From: Methanohalobium evestigatum Z-7303
Lineage (GTDB): Archaea > Halobacteriota > Methanosarcinia > Methanosarcinales > Methanosarcinaceae
Reading direction: 5' to 3'
Length of the DNA stretch: 64,000 bases
Assembly: GCF_000196655.1 (NCBI RefSeq)
Contig: NC_014253.1
Coordinates: 1,815,423 to 1,879,422 of the forward strand
Shown: positions 8,573-17,897 of the stretch, in pieces
How the letters are laid out: every line of letters begins with the position of its first letter
Position numbering within the stretch: position 1 is the first letter of the stretch
Made by a program: the position numbers and the translations under genes
The notes under the pieces: model-generated
What the model saw: only the letters and a program-made list of their open reading frames with translations
Told to the model about the DNA's origin: nothing
The model's database searches: none

Positions 8573-10171
8573 ATGACATTGTTCATCGAAATTAAAAATT
8601 TGACCGTGGATTTTGACGGTACCAGTGTCCTGAAAAACGTTAACCTGAATATCAATGAAGGAGAGGTTGTTGGTATACTGGGAAGAAGTGGTGCTGGTAA
8701 GACCGTGCTCATGCATGTTTTACGTGGTGTTGAAGAATACAAAAATGCTTCTGGTGAAGTTATTTACCACCTTGCAAGATGCAGTAAATGTGGATATATT
8801 GAGCCACCGAGCAAAGTTGGTGAAGAGTGTAGAGAATGTGGAGAGGAATTACAATCATATGAAGTTGACCTCCTCAAACTCCCTTCCAATGACAAAAACC
8901 GAAGAAACATTGTAAAACGCATTGCTATAATGCTTCAACGTACTTTTGCACTTTATGGTGATGATAGGGTTATTGACAACGTCATAAGTTCACTCAAAGA
9001 AATAGGATACAAAGGTAAAGACGCACTGTCAAAAGCTATGGAACTTCTAGATGAAGTGGAAATGTCACACCGGATGATGCACGTAGCCCGTGATTTAAGT
9101 GGTGGAGAGAAACAGCGTGTCGTTCTTGCAAGACAGCTGGTTCGAAATCCCATGATGCTTATTGCTGATGAACCTACTGGTACACTTGACCCTAAAACTG
9201 CCAGAATAGTACATGATGTTATTTCAGATGCTGTTAATAGTTACAACATGACAATGACCATTACTTCACACTGGCCCGATGTAATAAAACAAATGGCAGA
9301 TAAAGCAATTATCCTGGACAAAGGTGAAATTGTAAATGAAGGCAACCCCAGTGAAATGGCTGATGAATTTACAAATCTTGCCTGCAGTATAGAAAAAGAA
9401 TGTAAAAGAGAAATAGGAGATAAAATTTTACAGGTTCAAAACCTGTCCAAAAAATATGTTTCTGTCACAAGAGGTGTGATTTACGCTGTAAATGATGTAT
9501 CCTTTGATGTATACGAAGGTGAAATTTTTGGCATAGCCGGTGTCAGTGGCGCTGGTAAAACTACTACCTCACAGATACTTATAGGAAATGTCCAGCCTAC
9601 AAAAGGCAGTATAGAAGTAAGAGTTGGCGATGATTGGGTCGATATGACCGTGCCGGGTGCGGAAAATAGAGGACATGCAACCCAGTATATGGGAATTCTT
9701 CATCAAGAATATGGATTATATACCAATAGGACCGTTATTGATAACCTTACCGAATCAATAGGAATCGACCTACCCTACGAACTTGCTGTTAAAAAAGCAA
9801 TTAGTACACTAACAACCACTGGTTTTACTGAAGATGAAGCTAAGTCCCTGTTGCATAATATGGCTGAAGAGTTAAGTGAAGGTGAACGCCACAGAGTTGC
9901 ACTTGCACAGGTGCTTATGAAAGAACCAAACATTGTCATAATGGACGAACCTACCGGTACAATGGACCCTGTGACCAAAAAAGATGTGACAAAGTCGATA
10001 TTAAAAACAAGAGATAAAATGGGTGATACGTTCATAATTGTTTCACATGATATGGACTTTCTGGTTGATGTATGTGATAGAGTTGCTCTGATGCAGGAAT
10101 CCAGAATAATGGACATCGGAGAACCCGAGAATGTACTGGCTCCATTACTTGAAGCCGAAAAGCAAATCTAA
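8573..10171 (+). CDS. atwA: methyl-coenzyme M reductase activation component A2
   Basis: ATP-binding protein that provides ATP to the reductive activation of methyl-CoM reductase (component A2 of the activation system). The 532 residues contain two fused ABC ATPase domains. The first has Walker A GRSGAGKT (about residue 38) and signature LSGGEKQR (about 176). The second has GVSGAGKTTT (about 323) and LSEGERHR (about 433). A zinc-ribbon-like insert CSKCGYIEPP...CRECGEEL sits in the first domain, as in other A2 proteins. No membrane partner gene is adjacent, consistent with a soluble role. The start ATG follows a strong GGTGGAGG site. It heads the methanogenesis marker cluster. Confidence 0.95.
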   Translation: MTLFIEIKNLTVDFDGTSVLKNVNLNINEGEVVGILGRSGAGKTVLMHVLRGVEEYKNASGEVIYHLARCSKCGYIEPPSKVGEECRECGEELQSYEVDLLKLPSNDKNRRNIVKRIAIMLQRTFALYGDDRVIDNVISSLKEIGYKGKDALSKAMELLDEVEMSHRMMHVARDLSGGEKQRVVLARQLVRNPMMLIADEPTGTLDPKTARIVHDVISDAVNSYNMTMTITSHWPDVIKQMADKAIILDKGEIVNEGNPSEMADEFTNLACSIEKECKREIGDKILQVQNLSKKYVSVTRGVIYAVNDVSFDVYEGEIFGIAGVSGAGKTTTSQILIGNVQPTKGSIEVRVGDDWVDMTVPGAENRGHATQYMGILHQEYGLYTNRTVIDNLTESIGIDLPYELAVKKAISTLTTTGFTEDEAKSLLHNMAEELSEGERHRVALAQVLMKEPNIVIMDEPTGTMDPVTKKDVTKSILKTRDKMGDTFIIVSHDMDFLVDVCDRVALMQESRIMDIGEPENVLAPLLEAEKQI

Positions 10172-10323
10172 TCTTTAAGGGAACTTTTTAAATCCGATGA
10201 GGTGGTGGTCGATGTTATAAAGAACAATAATTTTTTAGCCAATAACTGCTTTATGGGGTTGAACAGGAGGTTTTTGACACGGATAACGAAATAGAAGTTG
10301 AAGTTGATGGTCAAAAAATAACC

Positions 10324-11829
10324 TTGCCAGAAGAATCAACACTTGAAGATGCCCTGAAAAAATCCGATGTTACCTACAAAGAAGGAGCTTCAATTGGCAT
10401 ATTTGAAGAGAAAAAAAGTCAGGGTAGAGAGGAAACTAATAAATACAAAATAACGACATCCAAGGGTGAATTCCAGATAGAACTATATGGTAATGAAACC
10501 GAATCAAAAAAACGCTGGATTGAGAACTACAAAGATTTTGATAACTTAAAAGTTGAATGGGAAAATAATGACGCACTGGCGTTTGGTTCATTCAAAAGTA
10601 ATATCAGCCCTGTTTTTGATTCCTACAAGTTTGAAGAATTTGACATAGTGTTCGGCACAGGAGGATTTGATCCCGACAAATCATTTATTATTATCATAAA
10701 AGAACCCCACAAAGCCGAATACGGTATCCCAGAAGATGGAAGTTTTGCTCATGTTATAAGTGGAAGAAAGATTGTTTCAAATCTGGAACAATCCGATACG
10801 ATCAAAAAAGTAGAACCTGTTATAGAATGGGAAGAAACAGGAGAAGGCTACACTACAAATGACCTTTCTACCAAAGTTTCTGACGGAAACAAAATCTATA
10901 CCCATTTTGAAGTGGAAATCAATCCTGACGCTCCTGAAGGTGCTGAAAGTTTTTTTGCACTTGTAAAAGATGGTACATTCAAAATCGATTTTGAAGCAAG
11001 TTCATTCATAGCGGATGACACGCTGAAAGGCGAAATGTCAAAATATGAGAATTTTGAACCAAGACAAACTGGAGCAGTATCTATCAGAACCGCGGGTTAT
11101 AATACCGGACGTACGTATATATCAAGAAAAGACCGACCATCAAGTATTGCACATTCGGTTATTGGATATGTTACAAAAGGTATTGAATTGATAAAAATAG
11201 CCAAACAGGAAGATGTACTCTCGGTTGCTACAATACCAAACCAGATTATGTTGCTTGGGAAAGGTTTTAAAGAAGCCGAATCAAGGCTGGAAAACCTTGA
11301 CATTAAACTTACAAGACAAAATCATACCGAAGATGATGCTGTTATCGTCAGCCAGAACCCTGAAAACACGATTGATATTTTCAATCAGGGTGAAGTCGAA
11401 GCTTATGGAGTTCCTGAATCACACCTTATAAAAATCGAATTATTCGATGATTCAGCACCCAAAACAGTCGATTTTTTCAGACATGCTGCAAGGCTTCAAT
11501 TTAAAAATGTAGGACATCTATCGGTATATTTCACCTATGAAAATACCTATCTTTTCAAAGCTGAACTGGAAGCTGAAAAATATAAAGAAATAATGCCAGA
11601 AAATACCCCTGAAAATAAAGTTAATGCAGGAGATGTCGGAATTACAAATCAGGCTGCAAAAAGAATGGGATACATCGGTGTTAAAACTGAAGACGATGAC
11701 ATGTTCGGTCCCACTGGTGAGAAATTTTCCAGCACCAATATAATAGGAAGGATACTGGACATTGAGAAATTAAAGAACCTGAAAGATGGAGACATCATGT
11801 ATATAATTGAATCCTCTGGAGAGGATTGA
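10324..11829 (+). CDS. mmp3: methanogenesis marker protein 3 (cyclophilin-like)
   Basis: About 500 residues with repeated cyclophilin/peptidyl-prolyl isomerase-like folds. This is the Mmp3 family, reported with the methyl-CoM reductase activation components. The first legal start is TTG at 10324, but the reading frame stays open upstream to 10243 and encodes family-like sequence (DNEIEVEVDGQKITLPEEST). That upstream part has no ATG, GTG or TTG in frame. An AGGAGG ribosome site at 10265-10270 lies where the true start should be, so a one-base indel or an unusual start codon near 10273-10279 is likely. The stop overlaps the mmp6 initiation region. Confidence 0.88.
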   Translation: MPEESTLEDALKKSDVTYKEGASIGIFEEKKSQGREETNKYKITTSKGEFQIELYGNETESKKRWIENYKDFDNLKVEWENNDALAFGSFKSNISPVFDSYKFEEFDIVFGTGGFDPDKSFIIIIKEPHKAEYGIPEDGSFAHVISGRKIVSNLEQSDTIKKVEPVIEWEETGEGYTTNDLSTKVSDGNKIYTHFEVEINPDAPEGAESFFALVKDGTFKIDFEASSFIADDTLKGEMSKYENFEPRQTGAVSIRTAGYNTGRTYISRKDRPSSIAHSVIGYVTKGIELIKIAKQEDVLSVATIPNQIMLLGKGFKEAESRLENLDIKLTRQNHTEDDAVIVSQNPENTIDIFNQGEVEAYGVPESHLIKIELFDDSAPKTVDFFRHAARLQFKNVGHLSVYFTYENTYLFKAELEAEKYKEIMPENTPENKVNAGDVGITNQAAKRMGYIGVKTEDDDMFGPTGEKFSSTNIIGRILDIEKLKNLKDGDIMYIIESSGED

Positions 11830-11831
11830 AA

Positions 11832-12290
11832 ATGCCAGAAAACAATACAAACAATAATAATCAGCAGGATACTATCACAAAACTTGTAGTTATTGATTCT
11901 GACTGGGTACTCCCCTCTGATGCTGCAATGAAAATATATGAATCCGAAACCGAGGTTACAGTCAAGGAAACCTGCTTTGGACTTATGGTTCATGGACCGA
12001 GTGAAGCTGTTAACCGGGCTGTTGAAGATGTTGTCTCTATGGACAGAAACCATATTTTTGTTAAACAACGAGGTTTTCCACCTGGTGATGAAAGAAGATG
12101 TCGTGCAGTGCGAGGTGGAGGTCCAAGACCCGGTTACTATTTCCTCAGAGAAGAGGTTAACATGTTGCCAACAATCGGAAAAGCGCTTGATGATTATGAT
12201 AAAGGTGTTTCAGTTAAAGAAACTAAGAAATCCAAAAAACTGAAAACTTCCAAATTAAAAGACATTATTGAATCAAATGTAGAGGAGTGA
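11832..12290 (+). CDS. mmp6: methanogenesis marker protein 6
   Basis: 152-residue protein of the Mmp6 family, restricted to methanogens and relatives. The conserved block running from CFGLMVHGP through RCRAVRGGGPRPGYY is clear. The C-terminal lysine-rich tail is variable. The biochemical role is not established, but the gene sits between mmp3 and mmp5 in a cluster devoted to activating methyl-CoM reductase. The ATG at 11832 is preferred over an overlapping TTG at 11826 because a GGAGAGG site precedes it. The intergenic distance to mmp3 is only 2 bp. Confidence 0.9.
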   Translation: MPENNTNNNNQQDTITKLVVIDSDWVLPSDAAMKIYESETEVTVKETCFGLMVHGPSEAVNRAVEDVVSMDRNHIFVKQRGFPPGDERRCRAVRGGGPRPGYYFLREEVNMLPTIGKALDDYDKGVSVKETKKSKKLKTSKLKDIIESNVEE

Positions 12291-12294
12291 AATT

Positions 12295-12768
12295 TTGGCT
12301 AAAGTATTCATCTATCCCACAAACAGCCTTATTCTGTATGACCTTGTAGAAAGATTTGGTCATGAACCCCTTGCCATGATGGGAAGAGTCCATGAAAAAA
12401 TAACCACGCCAGGAATTGATTCTCCACCCATAAATATTAATCCAGAAGACCCAAAATACGGATTGAAGTATGCTGCGGTAGAAGTCCCCTCAGGTGTCAG
12501 AGGCAGGTTGGCAATGGCGGGACCCCTTATAGAGAAAGCAGAAGCTGCCATAATAGTAAATGATTCAGCAATAAGTTTTGGTTGTATGGGCTGTGCACGA
12601 ACTAATGAAATGGTCAAATACATGGCAAGACAAAAAGACATCCCTATATTGGAACTTGAATACCCCAGCACTGAGGAAGAAGGGAAGGATTTCGTTTATA
12701 AAATAGCAGATTTTTTAAAATCACTTCCCGGTGCTAAAGAAAATAACCGTGAGGGAGAAAACGAATGA
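12295..12768 (+). CDS. mmp5: methanogenesis marker protein 5
   Basis: 157-residue Mmp5 family protein. Conserved features include an N-terminal [18 protein letters not shown] stretch and a cysteine pair in [13 protein letters not shown] that could bind a metal or an iron-sulfur cluster (inference). Initiation is at TTG 12295, preceded by a GAGGAG site, four bases after the mmp6 stop. The last codons overlap the mmp15 ATG by four bases (ATGA), typical of translational coupling. The exact function is unknown. Gene context places it in methyl-CoM reductase maturation or activation. Confidence 0.9.
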   Translation: MAKVFIYPTNSLILYDLVERFGHEPLAMMGRVHEKITTPGIDSPPININPEDPKYGLKYAAVEVPSGVRGRLAMAGPLIEKAEAAIIVNDSAISFGCMGCARTNEMVKYMARQKDIPILELEYPSTEEEGKDFVYKIADFLKSLPGAKENNREGENE

Positions 12769-14021
12769 GCAGAGATGAGGATGTGGAAGATAAGGTCACA
12801 ATTGCTCTTATTGCATGCGGTCCCGAATATTCAGGAGTGCAATCCGAAATAGAATCCGCTGTTGAATCATTAAACGCCAAACTTGTATATCCTGAAATGG
12901 ATGTTTCTGAACTGGATACAATCGGAAGAGATTTCGGGTTGGAGGTAGCAAGTGCTGACCTGAAACTTTTAATGGCTCGTGCAAAAGCCATTGTAGAGGG
13001 TAGAGCCAAAGTTGATGCTGTTTTTGTTGCCTCCTGTTTTAGATGTGCTGAAGGTGCACTTGTCAGAAATGAAGTTAGAAGATATATTCACCAAAATACC
13101 AGCATCCCGGTTATCAGTTATTCATTCACTGAACGTACAACCGCATCAACACTGCTAACCCGTCTTGAAGCCCTGACAACTGTTGCAAGGAGAAGGCATC
13201 TGCTTGCAAGAGAAAAACAAAAAGGTCTAACAGCCGGTATTGACTCTGGTTCAACGACTACAAAAGCTGTTGTCATGAGGGACAACCAGGTCATCGGGCA
13301 TGGATGGGTCCCCACTATAAAAGTCATTGAAAGCGCTGAAGAAGCATATAAAAAGGCTCTGGATGAAGCTGGTGTAAACAGAGAAGATATACAGTCTATA
13401 GGAACCACCGGATATGGCAGATTTCTGGTAGGAAAAAAATACGATGCCCAACTTAGTCAGGAAGAAATTACTGTCAATTCAAAGGGTGCAGTCTATCTTG
13501 CCGACAAACAGAAGGGAAGTGCAACTGTTATCGACATCGGTGGGATGGATAACAAAGCGATAACTGTTGAAGACGGTATTCCGGGTATGTTTAGTATGGG
13601 TGGTGTCTGTGCCGGTGCATCAGGTCGTTTTCTTGAAATGACCGCTAAACGGCTTGGTGTTGATATTACTGAACTCGGGTCACTTGCAGTAAAAGGTATA
13701 GAGAACAATATAGAGATGAACAGTTACTGTATTGTTTTTGGTATCCAGTCTCTTGTAAATTCACTTGCTAAAGGTGCATCTCCTGAAGATGTTGCTGCAG
13801 CCGCATGTTACAGTGTCATAGAACAGATATTCGAGCAGCAATTGCAGGAAGTTGACATTAGAGAACCGGTTATACTGGTTGGTGGGTCGTCACTTATAGA
13901 AGGTATACCAAGGACTCTGGAGAAATTCCTTAAAGTAGAGGTAATTGTACCTCCTGATTCTCAATATATCGGAGCTGTAGGTGCTTCAATGCTTGCGTCC
14001 GGCTATATAAAGGAGGAGTGA
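12765..14021 (+). CDS. mmp15: methanogenesis marker protein 15, BadF/HgdC-type ATPase
   Basis: 418 residues. An N-terminal methanogen-specific part is followed from about residue 150 by an ASKHA ATPase of the BadF/BadG/HgdC family. The phosphate-binding loop is [14 protein letters not shown]. The cysteines in [10 protein letters not shown] (about residue 284) and in NSYCIVFG (about 325) occupy the positions that ligate a [4Fe-4S] cluster shared by two subunits in activators of 2-hydroxyacyl-CoA dehydratases. By analogy it would couple ATP hydrolysis to low-potential electron transfer, which is the chemistry needed to reduce Ni(II)-F430 to Ni(I). The role is inferred from family and cluster. 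Confidence 0.92.
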   Translation: MSRDEDVEDKVTIALIACGPEYSGVQSEIESAVESLNAKLVYPEMDVSELDTIGRDFGLEVASADLKLLMARAKAIVEGRAKVDAVFVASCFRCAEGALVRNEVRRYIHQNTSIPVISYSFTERTTASTLLTRLEALTTVARRRHLLAREKQKGLTAGIDSGSTTTKAVVMRDNQVIGHGWVPTIKVIESAEEAYKKALDEAGVNREDIQSIGTTGYGRFLVGKKYDAQLSQEEITVNSKGAVYLADKQKGSATVIDIGGMDNKAITVEDGIPGMFSMGGVCAGASGRFLEMTAKRLGVDITELGSLAVKGIENNIEMNSYCIVFGIQSLVNSLAKGASPEDVAAAACYSVIEQIFEQQLQEVDIREPVILVGGSSLIEGIPRTLEKFLKVEVIVPPDSQYIGAVGASMLASGYIKEE

Positions 14022-14022
14022 G

Positions 14023-14622
14023 ATGGAACCTCTTGAAACATTTGTAGTGGAAGCTCCCCAACAGTCCGAATCTGAACAGTACAGACAAATCCTGAAAGAT
14101 GTTATATCGGACATGGTGCTTGCCCAATCCATCGGAAGGATTAAAGTAGTCATAAGACCCGATGAATCACTTTTTCAGATGGCACTGGTTTTAAGAGGAG
14201 GACTTTCTCCTGTCAAAACAAGTGATTTTGCAGATGTTAATGTTGGTGAATTCGGAAAAAATGAAGTGGTCATCAAAATAAACAATGAAAAATATCTATC
14301 CCAGTTGCTCAAGATACTCTGGGATAAATATGGACGTTTGAACGTAAGACAGCCAGAACGTAAAACCGTAGCTGTCAAAACTGAAAACCCCATGGATAAA
14401 ATATCAGATATTGAATATATTATTGTTGATGACCCGAGAAACACTCTAAAAAAAAGGGTTGTTGACATGGCTGTAAGAGTAGCACCCGAAGGTTTCAGGG
14501 TGAGATATCATTCCCTTAAAGGTGATAATTTTATTTTTGTAGCATCCGAAGATGCAATGAAACAGGAATGGATTGAGGAAGCTCATCAGATGCTGGATGA
14601 GCTTACAGACAAGGAGGATTAA
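14023..14622 (+). CDS. mmp17: methanogenesis marker protein 17
   Basis: 199-residue acidic protein of the Mmp17 family, reported as part of the methyl-CoM reductase activation (A3a) preparation. No cysteine motif or nucleotide-binding loop is visible. The sequence looks like a tandem alpha/beta domain protein, suggesting a structural or docking role. The ATG at 14023 follows mmp15 by one base, with GGAGGAG as ribosome site. The end is three bases from the mmp7 start, so this is one operon. Confidence 0.9.
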   Translation: MEPLETFVVEAPQQSESEQYRQILKDVISDMVLAQSIGRIKVVIRPDESLFQMALVLRGGLSPVKTSDFADVNVGEFGKNEVVIKINNEKYLSQLLKILWDKYGRLNVRQPERKTVAVKTENPMDKISDIEYIIVDDPRNTLKKRVVDMAVRVAPEGFRVRYHSLKGDNFIFVASEDAMKQEWIEEAHQMLDELTDKED

Positions 14623-14625
14623 TAA

Positions 14626-15561
14626 ATGGGTGTTGTTCTTGAACCTTATATATATGAAGGCGGAATGTACAAACATGGATTGATTCTGGAACTTCTGGAA
14701 GACCTTGGAGGATATCTGGTTCAGAAAACACCTGCTGGGTCAGAAGTTACACTGGTTATGCTTATTCCAAAAGAGGATGTCCATCTTGTACAGGACCTTG
14801 CCAAAAAATTACTCGGTACACTAACCAAAGCTCCGCTTACAGGTACTGAAATCGCTGTTGTGTCACCTACTCTTGCATCTCATCATCTTCCCCATTCAGC
14901 ATGTGATGTCGCAGAATATCTTCGGCGAGGGGGTTCAAATACCAATATGATAGGACTTGCCAGAGGTATGGGGAGAAGGGTTTCATTATCTGAAGATTAT
15001 GAAAGAAAACTTATCAATGAACATGATGTTGCTGTATTTTCATTCGGGGTTTTTAGTGACTGTATAATTAATAAAAAGCCAAAACTATTCAAAGGTATAA
15101 AAGTACCAATTGTAGCAACAGGAGGCCCTGAACTCAATACAGAAGATGTCCCCGGTGCTGACATGTATGTGGGAGGTATTGGAAGGATAGCCCACCGCAT
15201 GCGAAAAGAAGGAGAGCTGAATTCACTGGATGTTTTGAATGAAAAAGTAGGAGAAATGATTGAAAACAAACGTGAAAAGCTTGCAAAAGACCCATTGTCA
15301 GTAATTCCAGCACGTGTAATGCAGGAAATAGAAAGACAAATTTCAGATATCCAGAATGTACTGTCTCCTGCACCTATAACTCTACAACTGGATGGGCTCA
15401 GAATAAAACTACCATATGAGGATTATCACAAAAATATAGAAAACCTTGAATTTGATGAGGGAGTCGTCCTTTCAGAAATAGCCGATGTAATGCCTTCAAA
15501 AATGAAAAACTATATACTGGTGAAAATAAAACCAGAATCGGAAGTAGGATACTCTATATAA
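14626..15561 (+). CDS. mmp7: methanogenesis marker protein 7
   Basis: 311 residues of the Mmp7 family, described together with Mmp3, Mmp17, McrC and component A2 in methyl-CoM reductase activation. Conserved blocks include VSPTLASHHLPHSACDVAEY near the middle of the N-terminal half, FSFGVFSDC, and GGPELNTEDVPGADMYVGG. The histidines and cysteines in these blocks are candidates for binding the unusual iron-sulfur clusters reported in the activation complex, which I infer rather than see. It is the last gene of the cluster. A 67-bp gap separates it from the next gene. Confidence 0.92.
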   Translation: MGVVLEPYIYEGGMYKHGLILELLEDLGGYLVQKTPAGSEVTLVMLIPKEDVHLVQDLAKKLLGTLTKAPLTGTEIAVVSPTLASHHLPHSACDVAEYLRRGGSNTNMIGLARGMGRRVSLSEDYERKLINEHDVAVFSFGVFSDCIINKKPKLFKGIKVPIVATGGPELNTEDVPGADMYVGGIGRIAHRMRKEGELNSLDVLNEKVGEMIENKREKLAKDPLSVIPARVMQEIERQISDIQNVLSPAPITLQLDGLRIKLPYEDYHKNIENLEFDEGVVLSEIADVMPSKMKNYILVKIKPESEVGYSI

Positions 15562-15628
15562 GTTTATTTTTATGGATATTATATATTAATTAACCCACCT
15601 CAACAATTTTTTTACTGGTGATTGAATT

Positions 15629-16117
15629 ATGGAATTTGAAAAAATAAAAGAGGTTTTGGACAAAGAACCAGATGATGCTGTATCCGAACTATTGGATGAT
15701 ATCAAAGAACATTATGGAGAAGTACCCTATATACTGGATTTCATGAAAAATATGCCTGAACTATTTGTCCCAAAAGTGATGTATGACAACTCCATAATGA
15801 GAGAGTTCAAACGGATGGACCCTGAGACAGTTGAATTGATATCCATAGGTGTATCATCAGCTCTAAGATGTGAACACTGTTTAAAGATGCATATAAGAGT
15901 TGCAAAGCGGCTGGGTCTGTCAAAAGAAGAAATATTTGATGCTATTATGATTGGTGGTACACTGTCCAATGCATCTGTACTTGCTGAAGGCACCCGAGCA
16001 CTTGATTCAGAACTTGGCGAAGATGATAAAGATAAGCAGGAAACCGGATGCCAAAAAGGAGATGTTTGCGATTTGGCTGGTAATAACGATGATAATTCAA
16101 AAGATTGGAGCTCCTGA
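15629..16117 (+). CDS. carboxymuconolactone decarboxylase/AhpD-like family protein
   Basis: 162-residue all-helical protein. The CMD/AhpD catalytic motif CEHCLKMH gives the redox-active cysteine pair C81/C84 and H88. Such proteins act as peroxidase reductants or thiol-disulfide enzymes, so an oxidative-stress role is more likely than aromatic catabolism in a methanogen. The C-terminal tail after residue 130 is acidic and adds two further cysteines (CQKGDVC) not found in short members, which could serve a second redox or metal function. Its 3' end overlaps the convergent presenilin-like gene by 21 bp. Confidence 0.85.
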   Translation: MEFEKIKEVLDKEPDDAVSELLDDIKEHYGEVPYILDFMKNMPELFVPKVMYDNSIMREFKRMDPETVELISIGVSSALRCEHCLKMHIRVAKRLGLSKEEIFDAIMIGGTLSNASVLAEGTRALDSELGEDDKDKQETGCQKGDVCDLAGNNDDNSKDWSS

Positions 16118-16996
16118 TAATATCACACCTACAAAATAACCCAGAATTACACCACTGTTTAGGAAAGGCAAACCTGCCTGTGGTTTCCCTTTCATAATAA
16201 AAACCGACAGTGCAAAAAATCCAATGACTGTACCTATCACTCCACCAAGTGCAGGATACGATATTATTCCTGAATGTTCAATAAATACATTAGCAGAAAC
16301 CACAAGTATTGTCGGCATTACCGCATCTCCAAGACCCATGAAAAATGCATCACGTTCTTTATCATCGTTATTGAAACTTTCTTCTCTGAAAGAATAATCA
16401 AGCCTTTTAGGAATTACAAACAAGATAGGTAATTTTAAATCCATTACTCCTTCTGCCAGAGAAACCATATGCTTGGTTTTATACACCGAAATTGCATCGT
16501 ATACAGCAAGTATTACCAGTAATATAATTGCAGGCATTATAGCAAGAGATATTCCAAATATAGAACTGGCCGCAGCCCCGATAATAATACCCACTATGTC
16601 TATAATATACCATTCGGGGAATTTATAAAGTATTCCAGTCATTCCGATAGCAGATATTAATGATACAGACATTCCAAGAGTTGGAGCTATATTAAACATT
16701 GACGTAAACGCAAAAAGACCGTAATAAAGTGTTGATGCCACAGCAAAAAGGATAAAAAGCTGTATTATCCATTGCTGGTCTCTTTTTATCGCCAGAAGAA
16801 GAATCAATGTAAAGACTATAATAATTCCGATATAATAAAAGGAATTGGAAGCGGATTCCGGATTTTCAAAGGCACGCATATTATTAACTTCCATAGGCAT
16901 AGCCAATGTCAGTGCCAGAATCTGTACAAGTAACAGTATACCAGCCATTATAAGTAGTGGTGAATACTCTTTAAACTTGGAATCTTTAGAACTCAA
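16097..16996 (-). CDS. presenilin/signal-peptide-peptidase homologue (intramembrane aspartyl protease)
   Basis: 299-residue polytopic membrane protein with about nine hydrophobic segments. The two catalytic aspartates are visible in the family motifs YDAIS (D167) and GLGDAVMP (D224), and a GLPFLN motif near residue 277 corresponds to the PAL region. Archaeal homologues (PSH) cleave transmembrane peptides inside the membrane and share the fold of human presenilin. The loop between the two aspartates is short and hydrophilic. Gene ends overlap convergently with the AhpD-like gene, so any link between the two is doubtful. Confidence 0.88.
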   Translation of the reverse strand: MSSKDSKFKEYSPLLIMAGILLLVQILALTLAMPMEVNNMRAFENPESASNSFYYIGIIIVFTLILLLAIKRDQQWIIQLFILFAVASTLYYGLFAFTSMFNIAPTLGMSVSLISAIGMTGILYKFPEWYIIDIVGIIIGAAASSIFGISLAIMPAIILLVILAVYDAISVYKTKHMVSLAEGVMDLKLPILFVIPKRLDYSFREESFNNDDKERDAFFMGLGDAVMPTILVVSANVFIEHSGIISYPALGGVIGTVIGFFALSVFIMKGKPQAGLPFLNSGVILGYFVGVILSGAPIF

Positions 16997-17168
16997 ATAA
17001 CTTCAACCCTTTGTAATTTTATGAAGTAAATAAGGTAATTTCCCAAGAGTATTTGCCCCATATTTAATACTATGCCTGAGTTACATAACAGAAATTATAT
17101 AAATTATCTACTCAATAGTTTTTAAAACAGAAATAAATAACTGATTTAGGTTAAAAGAGTGAAAAACA

Positions 17169-17492
17169 ATGGAAACACGGGATATAGTCTTTTCAGTTAT
17201 TATGGTAATATCCGCCTTCATACTGACATATCAATGGCTCGGAAGGTTTGGTGAAAGTTCAAAGAACCCCCTGATAATATTTGCAGCCATCGTAATGGTC
17301 GGCTCACTGGCTGTACTGATACTATCCATAATAACCCGGCTTCGAAATCTTGAGCAGATGATGGAAACAAAGGAGCGTTCATTGCGTATAAACATACAGA
17401 GTGTAGAAGACAATCTGGACAAAAGAATTGGTGATGTTCAAAACTCTGTGAACAACGCTATGGATGAGCTTAATCGGAAAAAGTATCGCTAA
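17169..17492 (+). CDS. small membrane protein with two TM helices and coiled coil
   Basis: 107 residues, not recognised. Two hydrophobic segments (about residues 7-25 and 35-58) are followed by a heptad-rich charged helix to the C-terminus (about 60-105), probably a cytoplasmic coiled coil. This layout resembles small membrane scaffold or regulator proteins. The ATG at 17169 comes after an AT-rich region without a strong ribosome site. The last 23 bp overlap the end of the convergent gene. No enzymatic motif is visible. Confidence 0.6.
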   Translation: METRDIVFSVIMVISAFILTYQWLGRFGESSKNPLIIFAAIVMVGSLAVLILSIITRLRNLEQMMETKERSLRINIQSVEDNLDKRIGDVQNSVNNAMDELNRKKYR

Positions 17493-17808
17493 AAGACCCA
17501 GAAATCATATCTTCCACATTTTTCATGGTATTTCTGGCATCTTCTACTCCCGATGTCCTCCTGACATCAATTTTACCGCTTTTATAAAGTATAATGGTCT
17601 TGTCCATAAAATCAAACCTTGCCACCCCGAGTTTTTCAGAACAGCTCAACTGTGATATTGAACCAAAATTAAGGTATTGCTGTAATATCTGGCATAAAAT
17701 ATCCATTGATATTTTTTTAACAAATCTTGATTGGGCTATATATTTGCTGGGGTCATCAACACACGGCTGGGTCAAGTCAATGCTGTAATCAGATGTTTCT
17801 ACACTCAT
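17470..17808 (-). CDS. conserved hypothetical protein
   Basis: 112 residues, family not recognised. The central segment (DFMDKTIILYKSGKIDVRRT, about residues 66-85) has the alternating pattern of a beta-hairpin, flanked by helices. It carries cysteines at about positions 16, 39 and 56 but no clear metal motif. The arrangement faintly recalls the beta-strand and basic-turn pattern of TBP-like domains, which is only a shape resemblance. It is convergent with the small membrane protein gene and divergent from fen. Confidence 0.55.
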   Translation of the reverse strand: MSVETSDYSIDLTQPCVDDPSKYIAQSRFVKKISMDILCQILQQYLNFGSISQLSCSEKLGVARFDFMDKTIILYKSGKIDVRRTSGVEDARNTMKNVEDMISGSFSDTFSD

Positions 17809-17897
17809 ATATCACTGATTGATTGAGTTTCTAATAGATAGTTATTGTTACATGTTAATCAACAATTAAATAAAAAGAGGTTCAATAAAGGTAAACC

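Noticed and set aside
10253-10294. Tiny reading frame ATGGGGTTGAAC... between atwA and mmp3 as a leader peptide gene
   Set aside because: It is only about 13 codons, overlaps the mmp3 ribosome site and has no sign of a regulatory hairpin.
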